64,000 nucleotides of DNA, taken from contig NZ_CP090096.1 in the NCBI RefSeq assembly GCF_021391675.1, positions 124,001-188,000 of the forward strand, written 5' to 3'. Numbering within the stretch: the first letter of the stretch is position 1; every line of letters begins with the position of its first letter. Shown one piece after another: positions 1 to 8,895 of the stretch. The position numbers and the translations under genes are program-made. A model generated the notes under the pieces. The model was not told the origin of the DNA. It worked only from the letters and a program-made list of their open reading frames with translations, and did no database searches. This DNA is from Neorhizobium galegae (GTDB taxonomy: Bacteria > Pseudomonadota > Alphaproteobacteria > Rhizobiales > Rhizobiaceae).

Positions 1-1061
1 GACTCGATCTTGCGCTGGGCGGCATCGTTGGCGAGCTGGACGAAGACGACGTTGCTCACCTCGCTCAGGCGCTCGAGATGAGCAAGCACGTTCGGCAACA
101 TCCGCGAGCGCCGCAGAAGGTCGAGCGCCGCGCCGCTTCCGGCGACCAGGAATGGCGGAAAATGTTCATTGTCCGGCTCGCCGATATTGCCCCAGAAGGC
201 GGGGATGATGTCGTCGAGGCGAAGCATCGTCGGCGGCTTGGTGGGATCGGTGAAGAAGGAGATCGCCGTATCTTCCGTCCGCGCAAACAGGTAGCGCGGG
301 CAATCCTCGTGCTCGAAATCCACCAGCATCGGGCGCTGGAACAACGGCATGTGGCGCTTGCGCAGGAAGCTGACCGATGTGGCGCGGTCGCGGTTCGCCT
401 CCTTGAAGCGGCTTTCCGCCCTCAGCCTGTATTCGAAGACGGTGTCGTGGCAGGGCATGCCGACGAAACCGTGCTCGATGCAGGACAGCCAGAATTCCCA
501 ATCCTCGAAACCGTTCTGCCGGTCGTCATTAAAGCGGACGCCGTCCTTGAAAACCTCGATCGAGATCATCGATCCCGTATCGCAGATATTGTCGGTGATG
601 CAGTGCACCAGCCGCGAATAGCGATTGCCGTAATGGGCGCGCCAGCTGACCGAGAATGTGTCGATATTCGTGTAAACCCACCCGCAGCCGCTGGAGACGA
701 GCTGCTGGTAAAGCGTCTTGATCGTGCCGGGAAGGATGCGGTTGTCGGCATCGAGGAAGTAGACAGCCCTCGCCTCGGAAAAATGCTCGATGACGAAATC
801 GATGGCGCGATTGCGTGCACCGCCCGGGCCGGCGTTCCGGCCGAATATGACATGGACGCAAGGATGGGCCGCGGCGTAGAGCAGCAGCTGATCGAACGTT
901 TCGTGCCGCGGATCGCCGTCGACAGAGACGACGATGACGATCCGGCAGTTGCCGGGATTCGAGGCAAGCACCGACTCGATCGCCTCAAGAGCAAGTGCCG
1001 CGTGACCGTAGAGAGGCATGGCCACGGCGATCAGGTCGGCTGGCTCCCTGTTACCGGACAT
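1..1061 (-). CDS. Glycosyltransferase family 2 (3' end beyond window)
   Basis: Transfers a sugar from a nucleotide-sugar donor, presumably to the growing exopolysaccharide on the cytoplasmic face. The translation opens MSGNREPADLIAVAMPLYG, then shows the GT-A core: VVSVDGDPRHE at about residues 40-50, the NAGPGGARNRA loop, and the metal-binding DAD in YFLDADNRILPG at about residues 96-107. The frame stays open to the left edge (about 353 codons), so the C-terminus is missing. Its ATG overlaps the stop of the upstream gene by 11 bases, implying translational coupling and one transcript with it. The place in the locus suggests EPS assembly; the donor sugar cannot be read from sequence. Confidence 0.88.
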   Translation of the reverse strand, partial: MSGNREPADLIAVAMPLYGHAALALEAIESVLASNPGNCRIVIVVSVDGDPRHETFDQLLLYAAAHPCVHVIFGRNAGPGGARNRAIDFVIEHFSEARAVYFLDADNRILPGTIKTLYQQLVSSGCGWVYTNIDTFSVSWRAHYGNRYSRLVHCITDNICDTGSMISIEVFKDGVRFNDDRQNGFEDWEFWLSCIEHGFVGMPCHDTVFEYRLRAESRFKEANRDRATSVSFLRKRHMPLFQRPMLVDFEHEDCPRYLFARTEDTAISFFTDPTKPPTMLRLDDIIPAFWGNIGEPDNEHFPPFLVAGSGAALDLLRRSRMLPNVLAHLERLSEVSNVVFVQLANDAAQRKIE

Positions 1062-2532
1062 CGGCGGCCTCCGTAAATTGCTTGACCATCCTGAAGCCGG
1101 AGACTTTAAGCCAGGAGAAATCGACCGAATCCGTCACTGCGCGGCTGAGGATCATCAGATCCATCGGGCCGCGTACCGGCTCATCCAGCTGAATGTTGAT
1201 GTTGACGACCTCGCTGGAGCTGACTTCGCGCCATCCGCTGAAGAATGTCGACGGTCTGGCCGTGCCCTTTCGCGCGATCTCGGCCACTTCGGAACGCGCA
1301 TTCGAATTTGCCGGCGCGAGCAGGAAGCTGACCGCCGCGGGCTTGCCTTCCGGATGATCGATGAAGGCGCTCACCGAAAAGGATATCGTTCCGGTCTCGA
1401 CGGCGCCACTGACCGCGCCGGCCGATATGCCGCTCGGCAACGGATGGCAGACGATGGCATGCTCGTGCTCGAGGAACCGCACCGTCTGGAATTCCGGGAC
1501 GATGGGCGTGACCGAAACGTCGGCGATCTGACTCAACGTAGCGACCGCCAGGCGATAGTCGACAGTGTACTGGCCTTCGAGCAGGTTGCTCGGCGCTATC
1601 ATGTTGGGTGTTCTGGCGGGCTTGACCCCGGGCAACCCCGTGAACACCTTGAACGCCAGCGGGCGCAGGTCGAGATCCGGATGCGGAAGCTCCGAGCGCG
1701 CCGAATAACGCTCGCCGGCGATCGGATAGCCGAGCGAAAGGCCGACGGTCTCCGGCCCGGTCGCAGAAATCCGCAGCCGCAGCGTACGTGCTGCTCCTCC
1801 ACAGGCGCGGGGCAGCGAGAAGAAATTCCAGTTCGGCACGAGCTGCGCATAGGGGACAGTCCATTCGGCAACCCCTTCGCCGCTCTCGAGATAGCTCAAC
1901 GCGACGACAAGCTCTCCGCTGATTCTGGGCACCGAGTGAAAGTGAAGGGCAAACCCCGCCACGCCAAGGCTGGATACCGGCAGAAGCTGTTCGATAAAGG
2001 CTGCAGCAAGCAGCGGCCCGATCCCCTCATCCTTCGGATCGGCATATGGATCGTGGGAGAAAATCTCCGAAACCGGCTCCCAGTTTCGGGCCTGGAAGGC
2101 ATCCTCGAGCGCTCGGTAGTTTTCCAGCAGCGTTTCTCGCTCCCTTCGCAGGATCGCAAGCTCCGAGGTGATCGAGGCGCTGTATCGCGCAAGCCGGCCG
2201 ACACTGCCTTCGGTCAGAGCCTGCAGAAGCGGGAGGCTTTCCGGCCTGTTTGCGGGATCAAGCCGCCGGATGGGAACGGCCGGGATCGTCCCCAATGATC
2301 CAAGCAGCGCCAAACCCGCCTGCAGATCCGCCTCGCCCTCGTCCGAATAGGCGACGGCGACCAATGGAAAAGCATTCTGCAATGTCACCGGAGGAAGGCC
2401 ATCTGCGTCGAGGAAAACGACCTGATGTTCGATATCGCTTCCTTCGAAGCAGGAGCGATCCCGGACCGATGCCGCGATCAGCTTTCTCGTCACCAGTTGT
2501 TTCCCAATGCCGGAAGACGTCAAATTTAGCAC
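1051..2532 (-). CDS. Conserved protein of unknown function in EPS locus
   Basis: A 493-residue soluble protein without signal peptide or membrane segment. It has an alpha-helical N-terminal third (leucine/arginine-rich stretch around residues 120-150) and a long beta-rich C-terminal part (residues 160-490) that reads like a carbohydrate-binding sandwich, with many aromatic and glycine turns. It resembles proteins of the DUF6212 type seen beside glycosyltransferases in rhizobia, but I recognise the family only tentatively and know no biochemical role. It is coupled to the downstream GT2 gene by an 11-base overlap. Its promoter region carries one copy of the putative MarR operator, which places it in the EPS regulon. 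Confidence 0.75.
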   Translation of the reverse strand: MLNLTSSGIGKQLVTRKLIAASVRDRSCFEGSDIEHQVVFLDADGLPPVTLQNAFPLVAVAYSDEGEADLQAGLALLGSLGTIPAVPIRRLDPANRPESLPLLQALTEGSVGRLARYSASITSELAILRRERETLLENYRALEDAFQARNWEPVSEIFSHDPYADPKDEGIGPLLAAAFIEQLLPVSSLGVAGFALHFHSVPRISGELVVALSYLESGEGVAEWTVPYAQLVPNWNFFSLPRACGGAARTLRLRISATGPETVGLSLGYPIAGERYSARSELPHPDLDLRPLAFKVFTGLPGVKPARTPNMIAPSNLLEGQYTVDYRLAVATLSQIADVSVTPIVPEFQTVRFLEHEHAIVCHPLPSGISAGAVSGAVETGTISFSVSAFIDHPEGKPAAVSFLLAPANSNARSEVAEIARKGTARPSTFFSGWREVSSSEVVNINIQLDEPVRGPMDLMILSRAVTDSVDFSWLKVSGFRMVKQFTEAADVR

Positions 2533-2691
2533 GCACCGCCCCTGAAGAATTACCCTGCAACAAAGAACAAGAATTCCGGATAACCGAAACTTTTCAAAGT
2601 CATCCTGCGTCTTCTATTGGAAGCCTAACAACTAACATTGCAGTGCACAATAACAAAATTCAACCGATATAAAAAAATATATTCCAAATAT

Positions 2692-2708
2692 ACTTTAAAA
2701 ATTGAAGT
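2692..2708. promoter_or_regulatory. Putative WggR-type operator, site 1
   Basis: ACTTTAAAAATTGAAGT, a 17-bp palindrome with one mismatch to the core TTCAA-N3-TTGAA. It lies about 160 bp upstream of the unknown-function/GT2 gene pair on the minus strand, in an AT-rich gap between that pair and the upstream GT4 gene. Three close copies occur elsewhere in this locus. Confidence 0.6.
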
Positions 2709-2713
2709 ATTAA

Positions 2714-3970
2714 TCATGAGGCCGCCAACGTCTGCCCCTGGATGCCTCTAAACGACTTTCCAGCCAGCTTTTCAATAATATTCTGTTGACTATTAAGGCA
2801 TTCCGCCAACCGGAAACGCCTCTCGACCGTCCGGCGCGCCGCGACGCGCATCCCGAAGTGACGTTCCGGATTCGCGAGGGCGCCGAGAATCGCCTCGGCG
2901 AGCGCATCCGTATCGAAGAACGGCACCAAAAGGCCATTTTTGCCGGAACGTATGACCTCCTGAACGGGCGCCGTATCGGATCCGATGACCAGCGCGCCAC
3001 AGGCCATCGCCTCCAGCACCGACCAGGACAGGACGAAGGGATAGGTCAGGTACAGATGCGCGGACGAGATCTGGTAGATCTGCCGTAGGACCGAATGCGG
3101 TACCGCGCCGGGAAAGACGATATTCTCCCGCGGGATGTCCAGCGACTTGAGGAGATGATCCTTCCACGCCCCGCCGCCCGGCGGCGGCACGCCATAGCTG
3201 ACACCGTCTCCTCCAACGAAGACGAACAGAGCATCGGGACGCTGGCGCACGACCTTGGCGGCGGCCTCCAGAGCCTGCGGGAATCCGCGATACGGCTCGA
3301 GATCGCGCGCAACAAAGGTGACGATGGGAGGACCATCGGCACTCAGCACGCGTCCATCCGGAAGCGTGGCCGAAGCTGTCGGGTCGGGTCGAAACCGCAC
3401 CGTATCGATCCCCTCGTGACACACCGAAATGCGCCCCTGGGCGTCGGCAGGATAGAGACTTCTCTGCCAATGGGTGGGGCTGATGCCGGCCTCGATGGCG
3501 TCGAGGGACAGGAGTTGCGCGATATTGCGCAGCCGCAGCCTCTTGCGGGTCTCCAGATCGGGCCGATCGTCGGGGGGAAACCCTATATCCGCCCCTTCCG
3601 ACCGATAGAAGAACTCGCAATACCCCAATGCGGGCACCTGCGGGAGCACATCCTTCAGGAACATCATGCTTCCCCAGCCGATATGGCCGACCACGACATC
3701 GGGCACCAGCCCCTGCCGTACCATGGCATCGAGCGTCTCGGCGACGCGATGGCCGATTCGCGCATGGTGATCGGGAGTACCCATGTGTCGGGCCATATGA
3801 GGATCCGCACGCGGGCCCGCTTCCGCTCGATGTCGAATAACGCGAACGGAAGGGATCTTCTGATCTATGGTCTCGGTGATGAGGCTGACCTCATTGCCCA
3901 GCTGTGAGAGCTGGGCGGCCAGGGCAGCGAACTGACCGAAACCCCGTCGATGAACAAACGCCACGTGCAT
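2714..3970 (-). CDS. Glycosyltransferase family 4 (GT-B fold)
   Basis: A 418-residue retaining-type glycosyltransferase. The N-terminal Rossmann half begins MHVAFVHRRGFGQFAALA, and the C-terminal half has the donor-binding region: FVARDLEPYRGF around residue 220, YLTYPFVLSWSVLEAMACGALVIGSDTAPVQEVI at 309-342 (given as a region, with the conserved Glu of the E-x7-E motif), and NGLLVPFFD. Full family length. It belongs to the left arm of the EPS locus, is transcribed toward the unknown-function gene, and sits 44 bp downstream of the MarR regulator on the same strand, so it may share that promoter. Acceptor and donor are unknown. Confidence 0.85.
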   Translation of the reverse strand: MHVAFVHRRGFGQFAALAAQLSQLGNEVSLITETIDQKIPSVRVIRHRAEAGPRADPHMARHMGTPDHHARIGHRVAETLDAMVRQGLVPDVVVGHIGWGSMMFLKDVLPQVPALGYCEFFYRSEGADIGFPPDDRPDLETRKRLRLRNIAQLLSLDAIEAGISPTHWQRSLYPADAQGRISVCHEGIDTVRFRPDPTASATLPDGRVLSADGPPIVTFVARDLEPYRGFPQALEAAAKVVRQRPDALFVFVGGDGVSYGVPPPGGGAWKDHLLKSLDIPRENIVFPGAVPHSVLRQIYQISSAHLYLTYPFVLSWSVLEAMACGALVIGSDTAPVQEVIRSGKNGLLVPFFDTDALAEAILGALANPERHFGMRVAARRTVERRFRLAECLNSQQNIIEKLAGKSFRGIQGQTLAAS

Positions 3971-4014
3971 CGCGTCTATTCCCCCACGGCCAGGGGCGCG
4001 GCCTCACCCACCAC

Positions 4015-4587
4015 TCACACGCCGTACCGTGAGGTGCTGCCCCAGGCCAGTTCGAGCTGATGCAGTGTCTGGAAGGCAGTTTCAAGCATCCGTTGCTCCT
4101 GGTCGCCACGATTCACCGCGCGCTCATAGGTCATCGCTGCCTCCCGGAGATTTGCCCTGAGCTGCCGCCCCTTCTCCGTCAACTTGATGCGTGCGGACCG
4201 CTTATCGCGCTGGGAGGCAACCCGATCGATGTAGTCACCATCACCAAGCTGTTTCAGATAGTAGGAAACGTTGGAGCCGACATAATGCCCCCGATCCAGA
4301 AGCTCGGCGACCGAGAGCTCCGAATCGCCGATTGCCAGCAGGATCATTGCTTGTGCTGGGCCGATATCGTCGACCCGAAGCTTGGTCAGCTCCGCACGGA
4401 TCAGACCCGAGAACCGCCGGCTTGCCCGCTCCATGAGGCGAGCGAGTTCGAAATATGTAACCTGCTGGAGGGCCCCAAACTCGGCATCCTGAGGATGCTT
4501 GGGGTCTGTCTGTGCCGCCTGACCCATTTGAACTGTTAGTTCGCCGTTCAGCTCTAGAGGCAAATTAAGCACAACTTCTTCTTTCAT
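4015..4587 (-). CDS. wggR: MarR-family transcriptional regulator, WggR/ExpG-like
   Basis: A 190-residue winged-helix regulator. The MarR core spans about residues 45-165: RRFSGLIRAELTKL, then the helix-turn-helix SVAELLDRGHYVGSNVSYYLKQL (about 93-115) and a wing with DRVASQRDKRSARIKLTEKGRQL. In Sinorhizobium meliloti a MarR-type protein (ExpG/WggR) sits at the same place, between the glycosyltransferase arm and expD1-expD2, and activates galactoglucan genes; the gene order here matches, which is why I use the symbol. The start is supported by GGAGAT seven bases upstream. A perfect 17-bp palindrome lies 24 bp before the start codon, suggesting autoregulation. Confidence 0.8.
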   Translation of the reverse strand: MKEEVVLNLPLELNGELTVQMGQAAQTDPKHPQDAEFGALQQVTYFELARLMERASRRFSGLIRAELTKLRVDDIGPAQAMILLAIGDSELSVAELLDRGHYVGSNVSYYLKQLGDGDYIDRVASQRDKRSARIKLTEKGRQLRANLREAAMTYERAVNRGDQEQRMLETAFQTLHQLELAWGSTSRYGV

Positions 4588-4610
4588 CCTAATCTCCGCT
4601 TCAGGAAACT

Positions 4611-4627
4611 ACTTCAAAAATTGAAGT
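4611..4627. promoter_or_regulatory. Putative WggR-type operator, site 2 (perfect palindrome)
   Basis: ACTTCAAAAATTGAAGT: arms ACTTCAA and TTGAAGT are exact reverse complements around a 3-bp centre. It lies in the divergent region between the MarR regulator gene and the type I secretion operon, close to the regulator's start codon, so it could control both. Confidence 0.7.
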
Positions 4628-4782
4628 AATATTCAACTACGCCCAATCCCCCCAATCGCCATGAGCTTGCACAAGCCCTCCGTTATGTGCCAGATTGGAG
4701 GAAGCAATACTATCCTTCGGTTTAGCTATAACCAAAACGTCCTCCGACTGATTGATCTAACGTTAACCTGGGGCAAATTGCC

Positions 4783-6543
4783 ATGCGCGATACTGTTCAA
4801 AATGAGACAACAAGCAAGAGGCAAATCCGGGGAGGCTCAAAAAAAGACAGTCCAGGGTTGCTGGTTTCGCAATCCAAGCGTGTATTTCTCTCGGGGTTGC
4901 TTTATGCTGCGGCGCTCAGCGTGTGTCTGAATTTATTACAACTGACGATGCCTCTGTTCATGCTGCAGGTTCATGACCGGGTGCTCAACAGTCAGAGCAT
5001 GGACACGCTTGGAATGCTCGTCATCCTGGCCGTAGGCGCCCTGATCGTGCTCGGTGTTCTGGAATTCATCCGCGCCCTTTCGTTCCAGGCCATGGGAGGT
5101 GCGCTTGTGCGCCGACTGAACATGCCCATCCTGGCGGCCGCCGTTCAGGCCTCGGTCGACCAAGGCCTGTCGCGCGCGACCCAGTCGCTTCGGGACATCT
5201 CAGAATTGCGAAGCTTCCTGACCTCGTCAGCAGTCACTGCGCCCCTCGATGCGGCGTGGTCACCGATTTTCCTCGGCGCCCTTTTCCTCTTGCATCCGCT
5301 CTTCGGCCTTATCGGAGCCGTTTCCGCCGCTCTGCTCCTCTGCGGCGGACTGGTTACGGACATTTTGACGCGCCAACTCACCAAGGAGGCGAATCAGACG
5401 AATATCGAGGCGGTGTCCAAGATTGGCGCTTCGCTGCGACATTCCGAGGCAATCGAGGCAATGGGCATGCTGCCGGCCCTGGCGGCCCGTTGGCGTGCCC
5501 TGCAACTGCAAGCCCTCAGCGCCTATGAAACGAGCGGGAGCAGGAGCAAGGCGATGTCGTCCATTACCCGCAGCCTGCGCTATTCCATCCAGATCATTAC
5601 GCTCGCGGCCGGTGCCTTCCTGGTGCTGGAGCAGGAAATCACGCCCGGCGCAATGATGGCATCGAGCATCCTGGTCGGGCGCCTCCTGATCCCTTTCGAT
5701 TCGCTCATCGACAACTGGCGGCAGTGGGTACTGGCGGCAGGGGCCTGGCATCGTATTGAGGCCATCCTCACGGCGGACGTTGCTATCCGCCAGACGATGC
5801 CAACGCCGCATTCGTCGGGCGACATCGTGGTCGACAAGCTCATTTATGCGGCCCCCGGGCTTGATGTTCCGATCATCAAGGGCATTTCTTTCTCCCTCTC
5901 TCCGGGCGAGGTTCTGGGCGTGATCGGCCCTTCCGCCGCAGGCAAATCGACGCTTGCGCGCCTGCTGGTCGGTATCCTGCGCCCCACGTCCGGCGGCGTC
6001 TTCCTCGACGGCAACAATACCTATCTCTGGGAGCGCAGCTCGTTCGGCCAGGTTGTCGGATACCTGCCGCAATCCGTCTCGCTTCTGGAAGGCACCATTC
6101 GGGAAAACATCGGGCGAATGGCAGACAGCGATCCATACAAGGTACTGGAGGCGGCGCGACTGGCCGACATTCATGAAATGGTCGGGCGCCTGCCGCTCGG
6201 CTACGACACGCCGGTCGGCGACGGACATCTGACCCTTTCCGGAGGCCAGCGGCAGCGCATCGCGTTGGCGCGTTGCCTCTACAACCAACCTCGCCTCATC
6301 GTGCTCGACGAGCCGAACGCAAACCTGGACGCGATCGGCGAGCGGGCCCTTATCCGCGCGATCGAGCGCGCCCGCGAAAGTGGCGCCATCGTCGTCATTA
6401 TCGCTCACCGGCCGGCCATCATGCAGGTCGCCGACAAGCTGCTCGTGCTTGAAAACGGCCGTATCACCCAGTTCGGACCGCGTACGTCCGTGGTTGCGGC
6501 CGCGATGCCGGGCGAAACAACCCGGGAGGTAGCCGCAATATGA
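4783..6543 (+). CDS. wgdA: Type I secretion ABC transporter (ATPase/permease), WgdA/ExpD1-like
   Basis: A 586-residue fused permease-ATPase of the PrtD/HlyB class. Membrane helices lie at about residues 35-60, 72-95, 150-195 and 265-290. The ATPase follows with Walker A GPSAAGKST (about 382-390), signature LSGGQRQR (485-492) and Walker B VLDEP (507-511). There is no N-terminal C39-type peptidase domain, as expected for exporters of RTX proteins. Its stop overlaps the start of the adaptor gene (ATGA). The RTX gene just downstream is the obvious substrate; in S. meliloti the homologous ExpD1/ExpD2 pair accompanies ExpE1. No TolC-type outer-membrane partner is in the window, so it must be encoded elsewhere. 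Confidence 0.92.
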   Translation: MRDTVQNETTSKRQIRGGSKKDSPGLLVSQSKRVFLSGLLYAAALSVCLNLLQLTMPLFMLQVHDRVLNSQSMDTLGMLVILAVGALIVLGVLEFIRALSFQAMGGALVRRLNMPILAAAVQASVDQGLSRATQSLRDISELRSFLTSSAVTAPLDAAWSPIFLGALFLLHPLFGLIGAVSAALLLCGGLVTDILTRQLTKEANQTNIEAVSKIGASLRHSEAIEAMGMLPALAARWRALQLQALSAYETSGSRSKAMSSITRSLRYSIQIITLAAGAFLVLEQEITPGAMMASSILVGRLLIPFDSLIDNWRQWVLAAGAWHRIEAILTADVAIRQTMPTPHSSGDIVVDKLIYAAPGLDVPIIKGISFSLSPGEVLGVIGPSAAGKSTLARLLVGILRPTSGGVFLDGNNTYLWERSSFGQVVGYLPQSVSLLEGTIRENIGRMADSDPYKVLEAARLADIHEMVGRLPLGYDTPVGDGHLTLSGGQRQRIALARCLYNQPRLIVLDEPNANLDAIGERALIRAIERARESGAIVVIIAHRPAIMQVADKLLVLENGRITQFGPRTSVVAAAMPGETTREVAAI

Positions 6544-7961
6544 CCGCGCAAAAACCTCTCCTGATGGAGAAGAAACCGCTCGCGATCCGCACCGATCTTT
6601 CAGAGCGTCAAATCCAGCGGTATCAGCCGGCCTTGCAGGATGCCGGCCCATCGAACCTGGAGTTCGACCAGTTTGACAACCGTTCACCGCTCCGCGGTCT
6701 CGTCATTGCGGGGCTCGCCACGATCCTCGTGTCCTTCGGTGGATTTTTTGCCTGGGGATTTTCGGTCGAGCTCAGCAGCGCGACGGTCGCTAACGGCACG
6801 GTCATCGTCGATTCGAAACGAAAAACCATCAGCCATTTCGAAGGCGGCGTGATGAACAGATTGCTCGTCCAGGAGGGCGACAAGGTTACTGCCGGTCAGC
6901 CCCTGATCGAACTGGAGGATACGCGCGCCCGTTCCAGCCTCCGGTCGCTCCAGGCCCGGCGCATCGGCCTGATCGCCAAACTGGCTCGACTGAAAGCTGA
7001 GCAGAATGACGCGCCGCAAATCAGTTTTCCTAACGATTTCGGGGACGCCTGGGATGTTACGATCGACGACTCCGTGAGGGCGGAGACGATATTTTTTGAA
7101 AAGCGGCGCGAGACCAAGGTCGGACGCGTCGAGGTCCAGAGAAAAACGATCGAGGAACACCTCGAACTGGCGGCGTCATACGATATCCAGATCGAGGCGA
7201 TCGACCGGCAAATCGGCTTCATCAGGGAGCACCGCGCGGCGATGGACTCATTGGTGAAGATAGGTGCCGTACCGCGTACCCAGGTCATCGAGATCGACTC
7301 CAGGCTCAGCGATCTCGCGAGGCAACGGGGCGAACTCGTCGGCAACAAGGCCCAATCCGAAAAGGCCGCAGCGGGTGCGCAGCTTGCGCTGACCGGGATC
7401 GAAAGCGATTTTCAGTCGACGATTGCCGGCGAAATCGCCACCGCACGCGTCGATCTCGCCGACGTCGAACAACAGATCACCGCTTCCAAGGACGTGCTGC
7501 GGCGGCTTGAGATCCGCTCTCCGCAGGATGGCATCATCAGCAACATCTTGTTGCGTACACCCGGCAGCGCGGTCACGCCCGGTCAGCCGTTGCTGGAGAT
7601 CGTTCCGGAAAACGAGCCGCTGCTGGTCGAGATGCGTGTCAATCCTCGCGACATCGACAGCATCGCCGTCGGCTCGCAGACCCAGATCCGGCTGACGGCC
7701 TATAACCAGCGGTCCCGCCTGCCGATGGAAGGGACCATCACGTATATCGCAGCGGACCAGTCGGTCGATGAGAAATCAAACAGTGCGTTTTTCGTCGCGC
7801 GCGCCAAACTCGACCCGGCATCGCTCAAGGCAAACCCTGATGTGCGCCTCTATCCCGGCATGCCGGCAGAAGTGCTGATCATCCACGCGTCACGCCGCGC
7901 GATCGACTACATCACCTCTCCCGTCCTCGAAAGTTTCCATCGCGCCTTCAGGGAAGATTAG
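6540..7961 (+). CDS. wgdB: HlyD-family periplasmic adaptor of type I secretion, WgdB/ExpD2-like
   Basis: A 473-residue membrane-fusion protein. A short cytoplasmic N-terminus is followed by one membrane helix (about residues 57-78), a lipoyl-like half (GGVMNRLLVQEGDKVTAGQPL, about 100-120), a long helical hairpin (about 125-325) and the second lipoyl half plus beta-barrel (RSPQDGIISNILLRTPGSAV, VEMRVNPRDIDSI). The C-terminus ends with the typical YPGMPAEVLI stretch. It bridges the inner-membrane ATPase and an outer-membrane channel. It is translationally coupled to the exporter gene by a four-base overlap. Length and architecture are normal for the PrtE/HlyD family. Confidence 0.92.
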   Translation: MTAQKPLLMEKKPLAIRTDLSERQIQRYQPALQDAGPSNLEFDQFDNRSPLRGLVIAGLATILVSFGGFFAWGFSVELSSATVANGTVIVDSKRKTISHFEGGVMNRLLVQEGDKVTAGQPLIELEDTRARSSLRSLQARRIGLIAKLARLKAEQNDAPQISFPNDFGDAWDVTIDDSVRAETIFFEKRRETKVGRVEVQRKTIEEHLELAASYDIQIEAIDRQIGFIREHRAAMDSLVKIGAVPRTQVIEIDSRLSDLARQRGELVGNKAQSEKAAAGAQLALTGIESDFQSTIAGEIATARVDLADVEQQITASKDVLRRLEIRSPQDGIISNILLRTPGSAVTPGQPLLEIVPENEPLLVEMRVNPRDIDSIAVGSQTQIRLTAYNQRSRLPMEGTITYIAADQSVDEKSNSAFFVARAKLDPASLKANPDVRLYPGMPAEVLIIHASRRAIDYITSPVLESFHRAFRED

Positions 7962-7997
7962 TATATGAGGCGCGAGAAATGCTGCATAGCAGAAACT

Positions 7998-8014
7998 GTT
8001 TCAAATATTGAAGT
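7998..8014. promoter_or_regulatory. Putative WggR-type operator, site 3
   Basis: GTTTCAAATATTGAAGT matches the TTCAA-N3-TTGAA core exactly. It is followed at once by a half-site, TTTCAAAGT (8018-8026). It lies in the 272-bp gap upstream of the RTX gene, about 220 bp before its start codon; the rest of the gap is AT-rich and holds no gene I can see. Confidence 0.65.
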
Positions 8015-8233
8015 TGTTTCAAAGTAAAATACGGCAACTTTAATTTATAAAACAGCAGATTATCGAAACAATGTGCCATTAATATTCAATTCAGGAAATA
8101 TATTTCCCAACATCTGACATTTTAGCTCCTAGATATGCTTGCGCTTCTGTTTTTTGCAGTGCACATTTCAAGCGCGAAATCGTCGCAGCCTGCGCCGACA
8201 ACGCACTCGTACAAACCTGAAGAGGAGAGGCAG

Positions 8234-8893
8234 ATGGCCACATTGGAAGGCGGAGCATACGACGATGCCCTGTTCGGTTCCCGCTTCAACGACTTCATCC
8301 GCGCCCATGGGGGCGATGATTTCGTAAGCGGCGGTAACGGACACGATATGGTGTTCGGCGGTGAGGGTGACGACATCCTGTTCGGCGGAAAGGGACATGA
8401 TTCCCTGTTCGGCGGCGAGGGTAGCGACTTGCTGAACGGTGAAGCTGGCGACGACAACCTTGTCGGCGGCTGGGGTGATGATCTTCTTTACGGCGACAAG
8501 GGCAATGACACCCTGCTCGGCGGACATGGCAATGACCTTCTGTCCGGCGGCAAGGGTGCTGACATCCTCTATGGCGGCGACGGCAACGACGTCATCGATG
8601 GCGGCGCTGGCAATGACCTCCTGGTCGGCGGCGCTGGCAATGACGTCTTCGTCTTCGGCGGCGGCGGCGGCAATGACGTCATTCTCGACTTCACCGCTGG
8701 CGAGGATATCCTGCAGATCTCGAAGGGCATCAATGGCCTCGACGTGACTTCGCCGGACGATCTGGCCTCGCGCATCACGCAGGTCGGTGGCAATGTCGTC
8801 GTGGATCTCGGCCATGGAGATACGCTCACATTGGTCAATGTCGACGCTGACGACATTCATGCCAATCCCGAGAACTACTTCACCGTTCACTGA
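8234..8893 (+). CDS. wgeA: Secreted RTX-type calcium-binding protein, WgeA/ExpE1-like
   Basis: A 219-residue protein made almost wholly of nonapeptide repeats. Twelve regular GGxGxDxUx units run from GGNGHDMVF to GGAGNDVFV (about residues 33-142), preceded by a few degenerate ones. Such repeats bind Ca2+ and fold into a parallel beta-roll outside the cell. The C-terminal 75 residues ([27 protein letters not shown]) form the usual uncleaved type I secretion signal region. The start is chosen at the ATG with GAGGAGAGG just upstream; a longer frame from 8135 lacks such a site. The exporter pair lies directly upstream. ExpE1 of S. meliloti is the counterpart by position and type; its exact role in EPS II is not settled as far as I know. 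Confidence 0.9.
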   Translation: MATLEGGAYDDALFGSRFNDFIRAHGGDDFVSGGNGHDMVFGGEGDDILFGGKGHDSLFGGEGSDLLNGEAGDDNLVGGWGDDLLYGDKGNDTLLGGHGNDLLSGGKGADILYGGDGNDVIDGGAGNDLLVGGAGNDVFVFGGGGGNDVILDFTAGEDILQISKGINGLDVTSPDDLASRITQVGGNVVVDLGHGDTLTLVNVDADDIHANPENYFTVH

Positions 8894-8895
8894 GC

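Noticed and set aside
78-1076. Long plus-strand frame opposite the GT2 gene
   Set aside because: The minus frame has clear GT2 motifs (YFLDADN, NAGPGGARNRA) and is coupled to the upstream gene; the plus frame is arginine/aspartate-rich with no motif.
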